Source: an uncultured Lachnospiraceae bacterium
Lineage (GTDB): Bacteria; Bacillota; Clostridia; Lachnospirales; Lachnospiraceae
Assembly (NCBI GenBank): GCA_958422845.1
Contig: CATZPU010000055.1
Span: forward strand, 1-7,045
Length of the DNA stretch: 7,045 bases
Reading direction: 5' to 3'
The notes under the pieces were generated by a model that saw nothing but the letters and a program-made list of their open reading frames with translations, made no database searches and was not told the DNA's origin. Shown piece by piece: positions 6,518 to 7,045 of the stretch (positions are counted from its first letter, which is position 1; each line of letters opens with the position of its first letter). The position numbers were made by a program, and so were the translations under genes.

Positions 6518-6964
6518 ATGAAGGTTATTTTATTACAGGATGTAAAATCTCTCGGAAAAAAGGGAGACATTGTAGAGGTAAGCGAGGGTTATGCACGCAA
6601 TATGCTTCTGAAAAAAGGACTTGGCAAGGAAGCGACGGGGCAGAATATGAATGATCTGAAGCTTCAGAAAGCGAATGCCGAAAAGATCGCGCGCGAGGCG
6701 CTTGAGGCAGCGCAGGCTCTTGCAAAGGAGATGGAAGGAAAGTCGATTAAGGTAGCTGTAAAGGCAGGCGAGGGCGGCCGCGTATTCGGCTCTGTTTCTA
6801 CAAAGGAAATTGCGGAGGAGATCAAAAAACAGCTGGGTTATGAGGTCGATAAGAAAAAGATCCAGATCGACAATCCGATCCGTGCGCTTGGAACAACGAA
6901 CGTGGCAGTAAAGCTGCATACAAAGGTAACGGCAGAGATCAGAGTAAACGTAGTGGAGCTTTGA
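6518..6964 (+). CDS. rplI: 50S ribosomal protein L9
   Basis: This is a large-subunit ribosomal protein that binds 23S rRNA near the L1 stalk base. At 148 aa it has the family's usual length. The N-terminal domain begins MKVILLQDVKSLGKKGDIV and contains GYARNMLLKKGL, the conserved rRNA-binding loop. A charged connecting helix (about residues 42-75) follows, then the C-terminal domain with GRVFGSVSTKEIAEEI and IDNPIRALGTTNV. I chose ATG at 6518 because the family starts exactly MKV; a TTG at 6512 would add only two residues and overlap gdpP. The ribosome binding site AAGGAG (6502-6507) lies inside the end of gdpP, 10 nt upstream, so translation is probably coupled. The gdpP-rplI-helicase order is standard in Firmicutes. 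Confidence 0.97.
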   Translation: MKVILLQDVKSLGKKGDIVEVSEGYARNMLLKKGLGKEATGQNMNDLKLQKANAEKIAREALEAAQALAKEMEGKSIKVAVKAGEGGRVFGSVSTKEIAEEIKKQLGYEVDKKKIQIDNPIRALGTTNVAVKLHTKVTAEIRVNVVEL

Positions 6965-6984
6965 TCGGCGCAAAGATAACTGAT

Positions 6985-7017
6985 GGGGGAGGCTGCAGGG
7001 CATATGCGGCAGCCCCC
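6985..7017 (+). other. GC-rich hairpin between rplI and the next gene
   Basis: GGCTGC (6991-6996) pairs with GCAGCC (7009-7014), extended past a bulged A by GGG/CCC (6987-6989 with 7015-7017). The 12-nt loop contains the palindrome GCATATGC. No T run follows, so it is unlikely to be an efficient intrinsic terminator. An attenuating, RNA-processing or mRNA-stabilising hairpin within the operon fits better. It lies 23 nt before the next start codon, just upstream of its ribosome binding site. Confidence 0.5.
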
Positions 7018-7040
7018 AAATTACTGAAAGGAGAAAAGCT

Positions 7041-7045
7041 ATGGA
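7041..7045 (+). CDS. Start of the next gene (first codon only; probably replicative DNA helicase by synteny)
   Basis: ATG at 7041 has a strong ribosome binding site, GAAAGGAG at 7026-7033, 7 nt upstream. Only five bases are inside the window, so the product cannot be read. In many Firmicutes the gene after gdpP and rplI is the replicative helicase (dnaB, called dnaC in Bacillus), so that is the expectation. The 76-nt gap after rplI suggests the same operon. Confidence 0.45.

Overview
The window looks like the chromosome of a gut-type Clostridia, most likely Lachnospiraceae. This is inferred from a very large multi-domain SpaA-type surface protein with an SPQTG sorting signal, strong AGGAGG-type ribosome binding sites, and the Firmicutes gene order gdpP - rplI - (replicative helicase). 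No taxonomic search was possible. All convincing genes are on the + strand.

Layout. (1) From the left edge to 3230 runs one long reading frame for a wall-anchored SpaA-repeat protein: a 5'-truncated N-terminal part, eight SpaA/Cna-B-like domains, a Pro/Glu/Thr-rich spacer, an SPQTG motif, a membrane helix and a basic tail. It is broken by one in-frame amber codon at 2742-2744, exactly between domains 7 and 8. The frame then continues, clearly homologous, to TAA at 3228. (2) At 3359-4066 lies a RelQ-type small alarmone synthetase with its own probable extended -10 promoter. (3) At 4067-4448 there is no established gene. It holds a 33-nt tandem repeat that continues the relQ reading frame but is punctuated by TAG codons, then a terminator hairpin, an extended -10 promoter and a leader with a possible tiny ORF. 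(4) At 4449-6515 lies GdpP, the membrane c-di-AMP phosphodiesterase. (5) At 6518-6964 lies ribosomal protein L9, only 2 nt downstream of gdpP. (6) At 7041 the first bases of another gene appear, expected from synteny to be the replicative DNA helicase.

How they fit together. RelQ makes (p)ppGpp, and GdpP-family enzymes are known to be inhibited by ppGpp, so an alarmone synthetase and a likely target of its product sit side by side. gdpP, rplI and the next gene look like one operon. The SpaA protein appears to be a separate surface-adhesin or pilin-like unit that extends beyond the window.

Most unusual point. Both genes that 'end' in TAG (the SpaA protein and relQ) continue in frame beyond the TAG with family-like or repeat-like sequence up to a TAA. 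The two genes whose ends are beyond doubt (gdpP, rplI) use TGA. This could reflect amber readthrough or suppression, or two independent nonsense mutations. The sequence alone does not decide.
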